Shown here in pieces: positions 14,161 to 36,509 of a DNA stretch of 64,000 nucleotides. The first letter of the stretch is position 1, and every line of letters starts with the position of its first letter. The notes under the pieces were generated by a model, which had not been told where the DNA came from, made no database searches, and worked only from the letters and a program-made list of their open reading frames with translations. This DNA is from Aquila chrysaetos chrysaetos (lineage: Eukaryota > Chordata > Aves > Accipitriformes > Accipitridae): positions 26,611,606-26,675,605 of the forward strand of contig NC_044012.1 in assembly GCF_900496995.4 (NCBI RefSeq). Direction: 5' to 3'. The position numbers and the translations under genes were made by a program.

Positions 14161-14480
14161 CACGGACACGCGTGTGCGGGCACAGGGGCACACGCGGATA
14201 CAAAACCAGGCACACACGTATGCTGGCGTGCATGCACACGCATGCACACACACACACGTGCACATGTACACAGGCGTGCATGCATGCACACGCACCTACA
14301 TGCATGCACACGCATGTACACGCATGCACACATACATGCACGCATGGACACATGTACGCACATGCACACACAAACTTGCACATGCTCACATGCACGCACA
14401 CATGCACACATACACGTGCATGCGCACAGATGTGTGCACATACATGCACCCACCCATCCCCACCAGCTGAGCATTGCACA
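14160..14480. repeat. CA/CACGCATG-rich microsatellite and minisatellite block
   Basis: Over 300 bases of alternating purine-pyrimidine sequence made of CACA, GCATGCA and TACACG words, on the edge of the GPATCH4 CpG island. Long open frames on both strands here are repeat artefacts. Smaller CA/TG patches continue to about 14760. Confidence 0.9.
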
Positions 14481-15440
14481 TACCCCCCCCCCCCAGCAGC
14501 TGGGAACACACACGCAGCTGGCCATGCATTACACACACACACATGGCATTTTACACACTGGTGCTGTGCACTGCACATACCCACGACCTGCATGTTGCGT
14601 GCACACACGCTGCTCCCTGTGCGGTTGCACGGCATGCATGCCTGCTGCTCACCACCTGCTTTGCACATGTGCTGGTGCTGCTTCGCGTGGGCCAGGGGCA
14701 GAGGGGGCTCTGCAGCCTCAGAGAGTGCGTGTGTGTGCGCACACGTGTGTGTGTGCCTGGCCAGAAAGCCCAGCGGAACCCACGGCACAGCACTTGGCCC
14801 TGCAGCCAGGGGCTGTTTGCTTTTCTCCAGGGCAGGGGCCAGATCCTGAGCCGGTGCTGTGGCCCCTCTGCCCCCCCCCACCCTGTGCATCATGCAGCTG
14901 GGCCAGGCCAAGCCACCATGCTGCGTCCTTGTCCCTCCCAGCTCCGTCCCTTCTCCAGCTGCCACTCAAAGCTGTCACCAAGGCCAGCCTATTGCCAGGC
15001 CAGTCTCACTGGAAGACTCCCAGATGCTGGCAGCTGCTGGCACCCTGAGCTTGGGTGCACCTGCAGAGCTGGGGACACCCCGCTTTGGCACCCCTTGCCC
15101 CGCTGTCTAGGGCAGGGGTCTGGCCCAGGTGACACCGCAGGGATGGAGACATGTACCTGTATTGCGTCCCCTGGATCTCCCTTTGCTCCCGCCAAGCTGT
15201 ACTTCCAAAAGCGGGAGAAGGATGTGGTCTGGCGGAGAGGTGGCGTGTGTGGGAGTGTCCCCGTTCAAATGCCTTGGCCTCCCTGCGCGGCTCCTCACGC
15301 CGTGCGGCTCCTCACGCCGTGCTCCGGCTAGACAGGAGCAGCCCAGAGCTGCCACGAACTCCGGCACATCACTGCTCCGCCGACGCCAGCTGGGAGAGTC
15401 GGTGGGGAGGACGGGCAGCCAGCCCCCAGGTGAGCAGGGG
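14481..15440. other. Gene-poor stretch downstream of the CA block
   Basis: No recognised exon. It includes a C-run near 14486 and a 17-bp direct duplication (GGCTCCTCACGCCGTGC, twice between about 15288 and 15321). Confidence 0.45.
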
Positions 15441-15665
15441 TGCGATAAGGTGTGTTACGGGGTGTGCACAGGGTGTGCAGCGTGCAAGGTGTGCAATGGA
15501 GTCTATGGGACGTGCGTGGGGCATACAGGGTGTGCGCTGTGCAATGGGGTGCATGGTAGGGTGTGCACGGGCTGTGTGGCGTGCAAGGTGTGCAATGGGG
15601 TGCACGTGGGGTGTGTGCTGTGCAACAGGGTGCCTGTGGCGTGCGTGCTGTGCAATGGGGTGTGA
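15440..15665. repeat. TGC/GTGCAATGGGG minisatellite
   Basis: Degenerate tandem units built on GTGTGCAATGGGGTGC and GTGTGGCGTGCAAG, roughly 20-50 bp each, repeat across about 225 bp. The many Cys-rich open frames are a product of the repeat. Confidence 0.8.
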
Positions 15666-18600
15666 CCGCATACAGCAAAGGCGCCAACTCCGTACTTTGC
15701 ACTGCTGCAACCGTCGCACGCAGCAGCAGCATTTTGCCGGTGTGGCCAACAGAGTCAAGGGACATCCCCCGTCCCCTGCTCCAGCCCTGCGAGCATCGCT
15801 CCTGTACCTCCTTGCACTTTGTTTTCCCACCAAGCATCCCAGCTCCTACTGCCTTTCCCTCCCACTCCCCTTGATAAGAGTGCTGGGGGTTTATCTCCAA
15901 GGTCACGCTGAGCCGGGAGACCACAGCAGCCCGAAGTCCACGGGGCAACAGCCTTGACTGCTCCATATTTCACTGCTATCTGCTCTGTCTGCTACAATTA
16001 AAAAAAGCAGCAATAACCTTCATGGAGGAGCAGTCTCACGGCCGCACCCCAGCTGTGTCTCACAGGGCAGAGCAACCGAGACAGCAAGGATGGGGATATT
16101 CCCACCAGGACACCCAAGAAAACACAAGCAGGGCAGGACTGAACATTTCAGCACCGCAAAAGCTGCCGTAAGCAGACGCCCTTCCTGGAGCAGCATGGGG
16201 AACATGGGAGGCTTCTCCTCCATCCCTGGCAGAGACAGAGCTGGAGCAGTCCACTGACAGTCCAGGCTCCCAAACAGGAGATTGGGGCCAAGCTGGGGCT
16301 CAGACCCATCGCTGACACTGGGCAGGGGACAGACACTGGGCACAACTGCTGTCCTGTGTCACCACTGCTAGCAGTGGCCAAGGGCTGCGAAGCCCCTCTG
16401 GCACCCTGGACCCTCTCCCAGTGCACATTAGAAACCCACTAGGTTTCCTGGATGATATAGCCCCTCATGCACCCATGGGTGCAAGCATGGGTGCATCAGC
16501 CAGACCCAACCTAACCCTCCATGGGGCCGTACAGAGGCACACGCAGACCCAGAGGGAAGGGCAGGTGCCCAAATACCAACCCCCTCCTTTTCTCTCATCC
16601 CAGGGCAGCTCCGGCAAGGCTCTCCAGACGACCCTTCGCTGCCCACGCGTCCTTCAGCCCTGGGGCAGGCTGGAAGACTTGTGATTTTGTTGTTTCCAGT
16701 GTCAAGTGGAGCAAACAACAAATCCCAGTCTCCGCCCTGCCGTGGGCACAGGCTCCAGGCTGGTGGGCACTGCTGGCTTCAGCACAGCTGACCCTGCAAG
16801 CTGGGAATGTTGGACCCATGTGTAAACTCCAGTGAAACGTGGCCAGGACTGGGCAGGCAGCTGCAAGGAAGAAGGTATCAACTTGCTGGAAAAATTAAAA
16901 ATAAACCAAGTCAGAGCAACGTGAATATGGACCTGAATGTGACACGGTCACGTCCTGCTGGCAGGCAGCTGAGCAAGCTGGCAATGTCCCAACCACTCTC
17001 TAAATCATGGTTTTCTGCCCTGAAACACTGCAGAATTGAGCAGAGAGGCCAAGGAGCATCATTCAGCATCATTAGCTCTTCCTTACAGCTCCTGGGGCTG
17101 AGGAAAGATGTTGCAGCAGTTCAATATACATACATGTATGTGTGTGTATGTATATACATACACACACACATATATACATTTTTTCCAAGCTACCCACTCC
17201 ATGACCTCCTAACCCTGGGAGATTTCCCTGCTGCCCCTCTCTTGGAGCACGGTCAGATGTTATTAACAGAGTCTGAACTTCCAGCCCCACAATCGGGGCT
17301 GTGGCTGCAGGAAACAGCCCCTGTCATGGCCAGGGACCTTAGTAATAAAAAAAAAAAAAATAGTTTCTGAAATTTAGATGTTTATTTCCTGCAATATCTG
17401 CTTCCTCCACATTTAAGAGGTTTGATTTCAAAGTTGAAAGTGTTACATTCAGTTATTGGGGAAAAAGGCTGTGGTTCTCCTCTGGGGAGCGGGGAGGAAT
17501 AAAGTGAAAATTAGTCCTTGACAACAGAGATCTCTCCAAATCAATCAGCCAGATTCACTACTACCTGCTGAGGAAATTGCTCCTTCCATTACGTTTTAAA
17601 GGAATTAATTCTATTTATCAGAGAAAAATGAGAGGAAACAGTCAGCAAGGAACACCTTTGGGCAATTCCTCAGGGAAGGAGAGATACAACAGCAAGAAAG
17701 TGCAATTGTTCCTTTGCAAGAGGGCTTTTGAACAGCACATTACTGAGGATTAGGGAAAGCTCTCTGGAGGGGATTAATGTTTCACTAAAAAGCTCCCTTC
17801 TCACCAGTCCTCAAAGCCGCCTTTTCCACCCAAGCCTGGGCTGGCCAAAGGCGAGACCCAAATCCCCCTGCAGATATGCAAGGCTGGAGCGGCCACATCC
17901 ATCACACCTCCAGGCTTATCTGACCACAGCCCTGCCGTGTCCCACCCTGCAGCCCCTTCCTCCTGCCAACGATGCTGGGGAAGCCACAGGCCCTTCCCTC
18001 CCAGCTTTTCTCCCCCATTTTGAGAAGGGGGGAATGCTGCTGCTCCCACTACCCTGCGCAGAGCAGAGGCCAGAGACTCCCCAGGCAGGTGCAGGGTAGA
18101 GCTCCGAACTCAGCACTTCGTCCCAGTGCATGGGCACAGGCAGATCAAGATGCTTTTCTGCTCCCCGAGGAATAAGGAGGACCAGAGCATCAGTTGTAGC
18201 AGCTACAGGGAAGAGCTTGCAAAGCCCATTCAAGAGACAGTGCTCAGCTTGGGGGAAATTACTCCTGTAAGGGCTAAGGGGTTGGTAAAAGCTGCACCAG
18301 TGCAAAGCATTTCCCTGAGCTCATCCCCTTCCCCGTGGGGGGAAGCGGTTGCTCCCCTCTGCACTGCTTTAGCACCAAAGGCAGAGCGATGAATCCACCC
18401 AGCTGCTCCACACAAGTATGGCAAAGCCCCTCCGGAGCAGCAAGGAGAGCACGGAGTGTGGCAGCTTTGCCAAATTGCCCAGGGGAAGCTGGAGAGCTGG
18501 TAGATGAACATCAGATGCAAACAGAGGCTGCAAGCCAAGATAGCAGGCTGCCCTGTTATCTTTATTTTAGCACCTTGGCTGGTGGGCTGGCAGCAGGTGA

Positions 18601-20480
18601 GGAATGATCTCAAACTAACATAAGAGCAGATGCTGCAACATGGAGAGACAGGAGAAATACGTTTTCCTGCTTAAACGAGCAGAGAGACACTGAGGACTGA
18701 AGGGCCTGTAAAGACTCAGCATTTCCCTCTCTCTTCTCCCCCAGACAAACAACAATTATCCTCCTTCTATGGGACGCATTGGAGAATGGCGTCCACGCAC
18801 TTGCCAGGTCCAGAGCCCTCTCTGGAAACGCAGGACCCTAGCTGAGGAAAAACATCCTAGCAAGAACTTCTACAAGCAGCACATTAATTCTCCTCCATAT
18901 TCACAGCAGTCTGCCTAGGCTGCCAGCAGGATCCCTCCACCATGCAGGTATTTCCAGCCAGCTTTGCTCACAGGCACCGAGCAGCCAGCCTCTGTGTGGC
19001 TCAGCTCCAGCCTCATCTCAGCGACACTGAAGCATCACCAACCCTTCTCCACCTCACCAGCTCAAGCCAAGACAGCAATGGCAGTCACAGCCTCGCAGGA
19101 GCCCTCCCCTCTCAGCAGGCTCATTGCTTTGGATTCACTAGACCCCTCCAAGTCCCTCCTACATCATGAGCAGAGGGACAGGTCAGAAGTTTCTGTCCTG
19201 CCAGCAAGCAGCACACCAGCTCCCCTCACAAGCACACAGACTCCTCACGTTGGTGTAATTTACACCACACTGGCACATCTTGCTAACACTGAGGAAGGAG
19301 ATGGAAGGACCGTGTCTTGCCAGAAACAAGTTTGGGACTAGTTTTGCTTTCGAAAGAGGTTCAAATGCAGAGCGCAACTTTATTGCAAACACAGGGATAC
19401 GTCTCTGCTCCCCACAACCCAGCAGCACCACCTCTCCTTCCAGCTGCCTTCTCCGCTCCCTCTCACTTACCTGGTTACCCCATCCTCTGTCTGCAACTCC
19501 CACAAGCACATTCTTTGCAAGAGCTGGCTTGCATGGGGACAGAGCCTTTGCAGAGATACACAGACCTTACTGCAGGCAAAGGTCATCTGCCCAATCTAAG
19601 AGATCATGAAGGACCATACAGGCCTTTTTATAAGCCCATTTTTACCTGCAAAGGGGCCAATGAGCAACATTAGGAAAGAGCTCCGACCCTGCCAGTGCAA
19701 CCAGGAACTTCAGTACTCATCCTTACACAACTCTCCACAAATTCTTTTTACGTTGGAGAGGTTGCAAAAAGAAATCCACATGTATGTGCACAGACTCCAA
19801 GGGAAGAGATTAGGCTAGGCTTTCTGAATCCTCATCTAAATGACCCCAGTCTCATGATGCACATACACAAAGGCAGGCGCATTTCCAGCCCGCATGCACT
19901 CCCATGTTTTCTCACGCAACCACTGTTCCACCTACGCTCTCCAACAACACACAGTATTGATAGATCCCATCTCCAACTCAGAAGCAAGCTGGGTGCAGCA
20001 GGTTTTACAGGTATACAAGAAGGCAGCACTGGGATTCCTCCCATTCCCCCCTCACTGCCCAATCTTCTCCTACCAAAAGAAACTTTAAAAAAAACCCCAA
20101 AACCCACTAACACCCAGCTAACAGCAAGCACTGTGCAGAAAAACCTGCTGGCTTCTGTGGATCAGGTCATCCAAATACAGCAGAACTACTTGTCCTACAC
20201 ATACTTTAAAGTCCCTAATTCAAAGGAAGCTTCCAACCAGGCGTGTTTAGGGCCAGATTTTGGGCAAGCCTTCAGCAGCATTTCTTAAGTGTCAAAAAGG
20301 TTTCCTGCTACAAGAGGGAAGGAAGCCCGGCCAGGTGGGGAGGTTGCACAACACCCCACATGATCTGCAAGAGGTAAGTGTGGGGGACAAGACAGATTAA
20401 TCACAAGTAACTAGGGGAACTCAACCAGCTTCAATGTGGCAATCGAGGAAGATACATGGAGTGCAGGGAGACAGATGGTT
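15666..20480. other. Gene-poor stretch between GPATCH4 and the UBQLN4 3' end
   Basis: No exon of a known family is seen on either strand; in human GPATCH4 is followed by HAPLN2 and BCAN, neither of which is recognisable here. GC content falls from left to right. A TG/TA microsatellite lies at about 17122-17180 and an A-run at 17347-17360. The right part could belong to an extended UBQLN4 3' UTR, since several minus-strand AATAAA words (for example 19383-19378) occur. Confidence 0.4.
17122..17180. repeat. (TG/TA)n microsatellite
   Basis: Alternating TATACATACATG, TGTGTGTATG and CACACACATATA words over about 60 bp. Confidence 0.8.
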
Positions 20481-20487
20481 GTGCGCA

Positions 20488-20493
20488 TTTATT
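20488..20493 (-). terminator. Candidate UBQLN4 polyadenylation signal
   Basis: TTTATT on plus reads AATAAA on minus, about 1.04 kb beyond the UBQLN4 stop and followed in transcript sense by T/GT-containing sequence. Other minus-strand AATAAA words exist further left, so the true end is uncertain. Confidence 0.4.
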
Positions 20494-21532
20494 TTTCTTT
20501 GATAAAAATGGTATGCAAATTACACAGCCATGGAGGCTCTTGGGAAAATATCACCCTGCTGGTCCTCGGGGAGTTTCTTGGAGAGTCTTAACATTCAAAC
20601 ACACCAAAACTGGGGGGAGGGGGAGAATGGAGGATGGATCTAAACTGGGAAGAACATGAACTTCAACATTTTCCAGTGAAGCAAAAAGATCGTTAACTTA
20701 TTTTTCAATTTTCTTTTTTGTTTTTACACTTTCAGGACTGAGCCTACGAAGCACAAGAGTCAACAAACCCCTGACACCGCTGCGCAAGAACTAAATCGCT
20801 TCAGCAGAAACACACCTTTTGAACACTCTTCTGCATGGCACTTTCAACTCAAGTTCAAGAACAGCAAGCCTGATCCCTGAAGGCATCTAGGCTCCTTTAC
20901 ACCATCCCAAAAGTGTAAAGAGGCCATACTTCAAATGCAGTTTTCATGCACATTAACCCTCTACCAGGAGATCAGAGGCACCTGTGTGCAAGGGACACAG
21001 GCTCAGTTCATCCAGTGAAACATTAAGACAAATAACACCAGAAATTTCCAGGTCATTTCAATTTTTCTTTTGATCCATTCCCAATAAGATGCTGGGAGAA
21101 ATAACCAAAACCAAACTTGGCTCAAGTTTTAAATATTTGCCTGAAAGGAGGACTAGGGTGGGGAATCATGTACAGTTAAAATCAAGCTACTCAAAACACA
21201 ATCTTTCAGGTAAGTAACTAGAAGTATCGCCTCTACCATCTAGAGAGAGAGAGAGAAGAGTGTCTGAGACAGAGGGCATATTTAGGAAAAAATACACATC
21301 TGAAGTCTCTGTGGCCACGATGAGAACTGGAATCCACATACAAGCCAGTTAAAGAGCATTTCAACATGAAATCTTAACTTAGTAGGAAGGTCAGGGGTTA
21401 AGCTGTATCTTTTTGTTTTAAATACATGGACAGCTGTCAGATATGAAAATGATTGTGGGCTTTCCTGAAAGATCCCCCTGTGCATGTGTATGGATGCATG
21501 TGCTGACATCTGTGGGGCAGCATGACAAGAGT

Positions 21533-32808
<11,276 letters not shown>

Positions 32809-33087
32809 CTTCACCGCCCGCCCCACCAGCCCGGGCCGCCACCAGAGAAAGGCGGCGCACGCCGCCGCGCGAGAGCGGCGCCCCGGCCCCCAGCGCCGCC
32901 GCTACCGCCCCCTAGCGGCCGGCGGGAAGCTAGCAGGGCCGCCGGGGGGTGTGGCTTAAAGGGGCAGGGAGGGGGCGGCGGCGAGAGAGGGGCAAGGCGG
33001 GGGCAGCTGCCCGCAGCGCTGCCTGTCCCGCTGCCTGTCCCTCTGCCTGCAGCACCAGCGTCCTCAGGCACCTTACAAGAGCCCCTC

Positions 33088-33230
33088 GGTAGCCGGGTTA
33101 GGCCTGCATCCCCCTCGTTAGCCAGATTCCCCCCGTTCCCCCCGCAATTAGCTGGATCCCTGTTGCACCCCTCTTATTAGCTGGCTGCAGCCTGGATCCC
33201 CTTGGTTAGCTGGATCCATCCTGCACCCAC
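33088..33230. repeat. Degenerate TTAGCTGGATCC minisatellite
   Basis: About four to five degenerate units of roughly 30-38 bp, each carrying TTAGC(C/T)(A/G)GATTCC or TTAGCTGGATCC, lie between the divergent UBQLN4 and LAMTOR2 promoters. Confidence 0.6.
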
Positions 33231-33620
33231 CCCCTTACCCAGGTCCACTGTGTGCACTCCCTCCCTTTGCTAAAGCCGCTCTAACGGGCCCAATTTTGTC
33301 CCCCAGTGAGGGCTGGACCCCCCACCCCCTGGGCTCGTTGTGGGGAACGAGCCTCCTGCTGCCATGCCGTGGCCTTTTTGGCAGGACTGATCCAGACCCG
33401 GGATCTGGGTGCCAAGGGCAGTGCTTGGCCAGCCGAGGGGTAGAGGTTGGGGGTGTCCAGCCGATCCCAGCACTCCCCCCTGGCTGGGATTTCCTTCACC
33501 TTGCGCCTCTCGGGCAGCCGGACCCCACCGCGCCCCGAGCTGGGTGCTGGGGCAGCACCCTTGGGTGTCCCTGAGGAACAGGCCACCTGCAGCAGGATGC
33601 ATGGCGTCCTTGGGACAGGG

Positions 33621-33640
33621 ACTACATGTCCCAGCATGCT
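33621..33640 (+). promoter_or_regulatory. ZNF143/SBS-type motif upstream of LAMTOR2
   Basis: ACTACATGTCCCAGCATGC matches the long ZNF143 (Staf) consensus of the form ACTACAnnTCCCAGnATGC almost completely. It lies 87 bp upstream of the LAMTOR2 ATG. ZNF143 sites typify TATA-less housekeeping promoters; occupancy here is inferred. Confidence 0.7.
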
Positions 33641-33726
33641 CTGGGTTGAGCATGGCCCTGCTGACGGAGAAGGCCTGCTCCATCCTTCCCCGCCATCGCA
33701 GGGCGAAGAACGGGGTGACCGCGGCC

Positions 33727-35545
33727 ATGCTGCGCCCCAAAGCCCTGACGCAGGTGCTGAGCCAGGCCAACACCGGTGGGGTTCAGAGCACCCTGTGAGT
33801 AGGGGTTGGGGGCCGGGGGCGAGGGGCAGCTTCCCCCGGCCTGTGCGCTGGGGACCGCAGGGCCAGCTGGCATGCTTCCGCTCCACGCAGGGTAATACTT
33901 CTGTGAAGATATGCTTTCTTCCCCCTGCCCTGGAAATGCCCCCCACGGGGGGGGGGGTGAGGGGCCCTGCAAGGGGCATGCATGGTGCTGGGGCCGTGCA
34001 CAGTGCACAATGCATGGTGCTGGGCCCGTGCATGGTCCATGATGCATGGTGCAGGGCTATGCACAGTGCTGGGGCTGTGCATGATGCACGATGCTGGGGC
34101 TGTGTATGGTGCTGGGCCTGTGCACAGTACACAGTGCCAGGGACACGGACAGTGCCGGGACCATGTACTGCACACAGTACACAGTGCTGGGGCTGTGCAC
34201 GGTGCTGGGCCCGTGCACAGTGCATAGTGCCAGGGACACGGATGGTGCCGGGACCATGCGCTGTGCACAGTGCTGGGGCCATGCATGGTCCATGATGCAT
34301 GGTGCTGGGCTATGCACAATGCTGGGGCTGTGCACGGTGCACAATGCCAGGGCTGTGTACAGTGCTGGGCCTGTACACGGTGCACAGTGCCAGGGACATG
34401 GACGGTGCCAGAACCATGCACTGTGCAGAGTACACAGTGCTGGGGCCGTGTATGGTGCTGGGCCCGTGCATGGTGCACAGTGCTAGGGACATGGACAGTG
34501 CCAGGGCCACGCACAGTGCATGGTGCTTGCCTGCCAGGCTTGTGCCCAGTCTGCAGCAGGTCCTGCTGGTGGACAGACACAACAACTGCAGACCCACACT
34601 GCCCTGCTTGGCACTGGGGCCACCCCAGAGCTTCAAGGCTTTGAAGCTCACCACCCACTGCCAAAATCCCCTGCAAACCTGGGGTGTCCTGGGAGCAGTG
34701 CTGGGCGGAGGACTGGGCTGGGAGGGTTTTGCTCTGCCCGCTGGCACTGCGATGGGGTCTGGTGCCCCACTGGGTTCAGAGACACCAATTCATCCCCCCA
34801 TCTCGTTTCCAGGCTCCTGAACAATGAAGGGTCCTTGCTTGCCTACTCGGGCTATGGGGACACTGATGCCAGGGTCACCGCGGCCATCGCCAGCAACATC
34901 TGGGTGGCCTACGACAAGAACGGGCACCAGGCATTCAATGAGGACAACCTCAAATTCATCCTCATGGACTGCATGGTATGTGGGGCTGGGGGCTGCCCTC
35001 CCCTCCCTGGGGACCCAGGCACCACCACGGCTCTGGGGGTTTCCCAGGACCCTGCTGGCAGTCTCTGCCAAGCTGGGGGTGCAACGGGTGCTCTTTCTTC
35101 CTGGGCAGGAGGGGCGAGTGGCCATCACGCGGGTAGCAAACCTGCTGCTCTGCATGTACGCGAAGGAGACAGTCGGATTTGGGATGCTGAAGGCCAAGGT
35201 AATGCTGGTGGGGAGGGGGTCGGGGGGGGTCGCAGGGCTGCGTCCCCACTGCAGGGTGAGAAAGAGCTGTTGAGGAGGATGAGGATGGGAGTGGTGGAGG
35301 AAGCTGCCGTGCCTGGGACGCCTATTCCTCCTTGCAGAGACTCCTCTGTCCCTTTTGCCAGCCCAGGGGTTGCACCACACCTTTTTAAGGCTCTAAAATG
35401 AAATATAAATTAAAATAAGCACGCAGGCAGTGTGCGTGCAGGTTGCAAAATCCAACTTGGCACCACTCACACCGCTTTCTGCTGGCAGGCACAGGCGCTG
35501 GTCCAGTACCTGGAGGAGCCGCTCACGCAGGTGGCCGCATCCTGA
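33727..35545 (+). CDS. LAMTOR2: Ragulator subunit LAMTOR2 (p14/ROBLD3)
   Basis: Roadblock-fold subunit of the lysosomal Ragulator complex; pairs with LAMTOR3 (MP1) and anchors Rag GTPases, mTORC1 and MEK signalling on late endosomes. Exons: 33727-33794, 34813-34975, 35109-35198, 35489-35545, all GT/AG, phases continuous, 125 residues, identical in length to human. The protein is nearly unchanged from human: [74 protein letters not shown] and [18 protein letters not shown]. The ATG is in good context (GCGGCCATGC). An in-frame upstream ATG at about 33651 would extend the protein and is not expected to be used. Intron 1 carries a large minisatellite. Confidence 0.97.
33975..34535. repeat. Minisatellite with about 93-bp higher-order unit in LAMTOR2 intron 1
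   Basis: Short words GTGCTGGG, CCGTGCA, CACAGTGCA and CATGGTGC are organised into larger units marked by CAGGGACAYGGACRGTGCC at about 34138, 34231, 34391 and 34483. Spacings are about 93, 160 and 92 bp, so one marker is missing or diverged. Long open frames on both strands come from the repeat because the basic words contain few stops. Confidence 0.9.
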
Positions 35546-35714
35546 ACATGGGAGCGGAGGGACTCGGAGGTGCCACCGTGCAAAGGCCGTTTGCTTCAAC
35601 CCTGTCACCAGCGTGGGTGGGGGGTGAGCGGCCCCATGGACATCCCGGAGCTTGGTCCTGCTTTGGTGTGGCCTTTAAAAATGAGGTGGGGGGAGCAAAA
35701 AAGCAGGGGAGGGG

Positions 35715-35720
35715 AATAAA
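35715..35720 (+). terminator. LAMTOR2 polyadenylation signal AATAAA
   Basis: Lies about 170 bases after the stop and is followed by a TGTGTCTGATGCTTGTGTCC GU-rich element. A second AATAAA is at 35759-35764. Confidence 0.75.
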
Positions 35721-35764
35721 AGTGTGTCTGATGCTTGTGTCCTTTTGTGTCTCTTACAAATAAA

Positions 35765-36509
35765 AGGAGGAGCTGGGGGGATAACGCACGCCTGGCCGGG
35801 CTGGGTGTGCCCGGGGCAGTGTTTTGGGGCTGCCCTTAGCTCTGCAATGGGCTGTTGCCCTGGGGAAAAACAGAGCAGGGGCTTGTGTCAAGGGACAGTG
35901 GGTACAACAGAGCCGAGCCCCCCTGCACCCCTGCCTGGCTGCATTGGGGTACCGGGGGGCAGGGCGGCCAGGGCTCCTTCCCTTCCCCAGTTTCCCCGGC
36001 TTTCACACGATGGCAGCAGAGGCAAGGAAACGCGTTCGCAGCCAGTTGGAACCGGGCTGAGCTGGGGGCTCTGCTTCTGGCCTGGTTGCCCACCACGCTA
36101 CCCCTGCCCGCTGTCCCAGCCTGCCCTGCGCTGCAGCCTGCTCTGGTCTCAGCAGCCAGGATCGGGCCCCGGCTCCTCCTCCGGCCGCCCCGTGACGGGT
36201 CCCAGGGGTGACACTACCTGCCCAACCTGCGCTGCGACACTCAGTCCCACCCTTTGAGTCAACCGGCCCGGTCTGCTCCACCAACCTGGCTGGCCTTGGC
36301 GGCTCTCCCCCGAACCCTACTCGCTTCCCCGGACCTCGCTCACTCCCTGCTCACTCCCTGCCAGAGAGGAAACTTTGTCCCCTCCACCTCCTCCCTCGGC
36401 GCCTTTCGGAGCCCGGCCCGCCCTACACCGTCTGCTCGAGGCTTTGCAGGGGGAAGGAGGAAACCAAGCAGCGGCAGCCCTGGCGAGGGCGGGTGGCAGC
36501 CGGGACGAC
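35765..36509 (+). promoter_or_regulatory. LAMTOR2-RAB25 intergenic, includes RAB25 5' region
   Basis: GC-rich interval of about 745 bp without coding exons. The last 150 bp is CpG-containing and leads to the RAB25 ATG; no TATA box is evident. Confidence 0.45.

Noticed and set aside
13110-14965. Very long open frames (up to 863 codons) through the CA-rich block on both strands
   Set aside because: They run through CA/GCATGCA repeats and the GPATCH4 exons, are His/Cys/Thr-rich, and occur in several frames at once; repeat artefact.
15666-20480. HAPLN2 or BCAN exons expected after GPATCH4 from human order
   Set aside because: No link-module or Ig-domain peptide (for example the conserved Cys/Trp pattern) is visible in any frame.
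33651-33729. Upstream in-frame ATG extending LAMTOR2 by about 25 residues
   Set aside because: The residues have no counterpart in the highly conserved protein, and the ATG at 33727 gives the exact family length and start MLRPKALTQ.
33281-34676. Open frames of 339, 297 and 282 codons over LAMTOR2 intron 1
   Set aside because: They are generated by the 93-bp minisatellite and are present on both strands.
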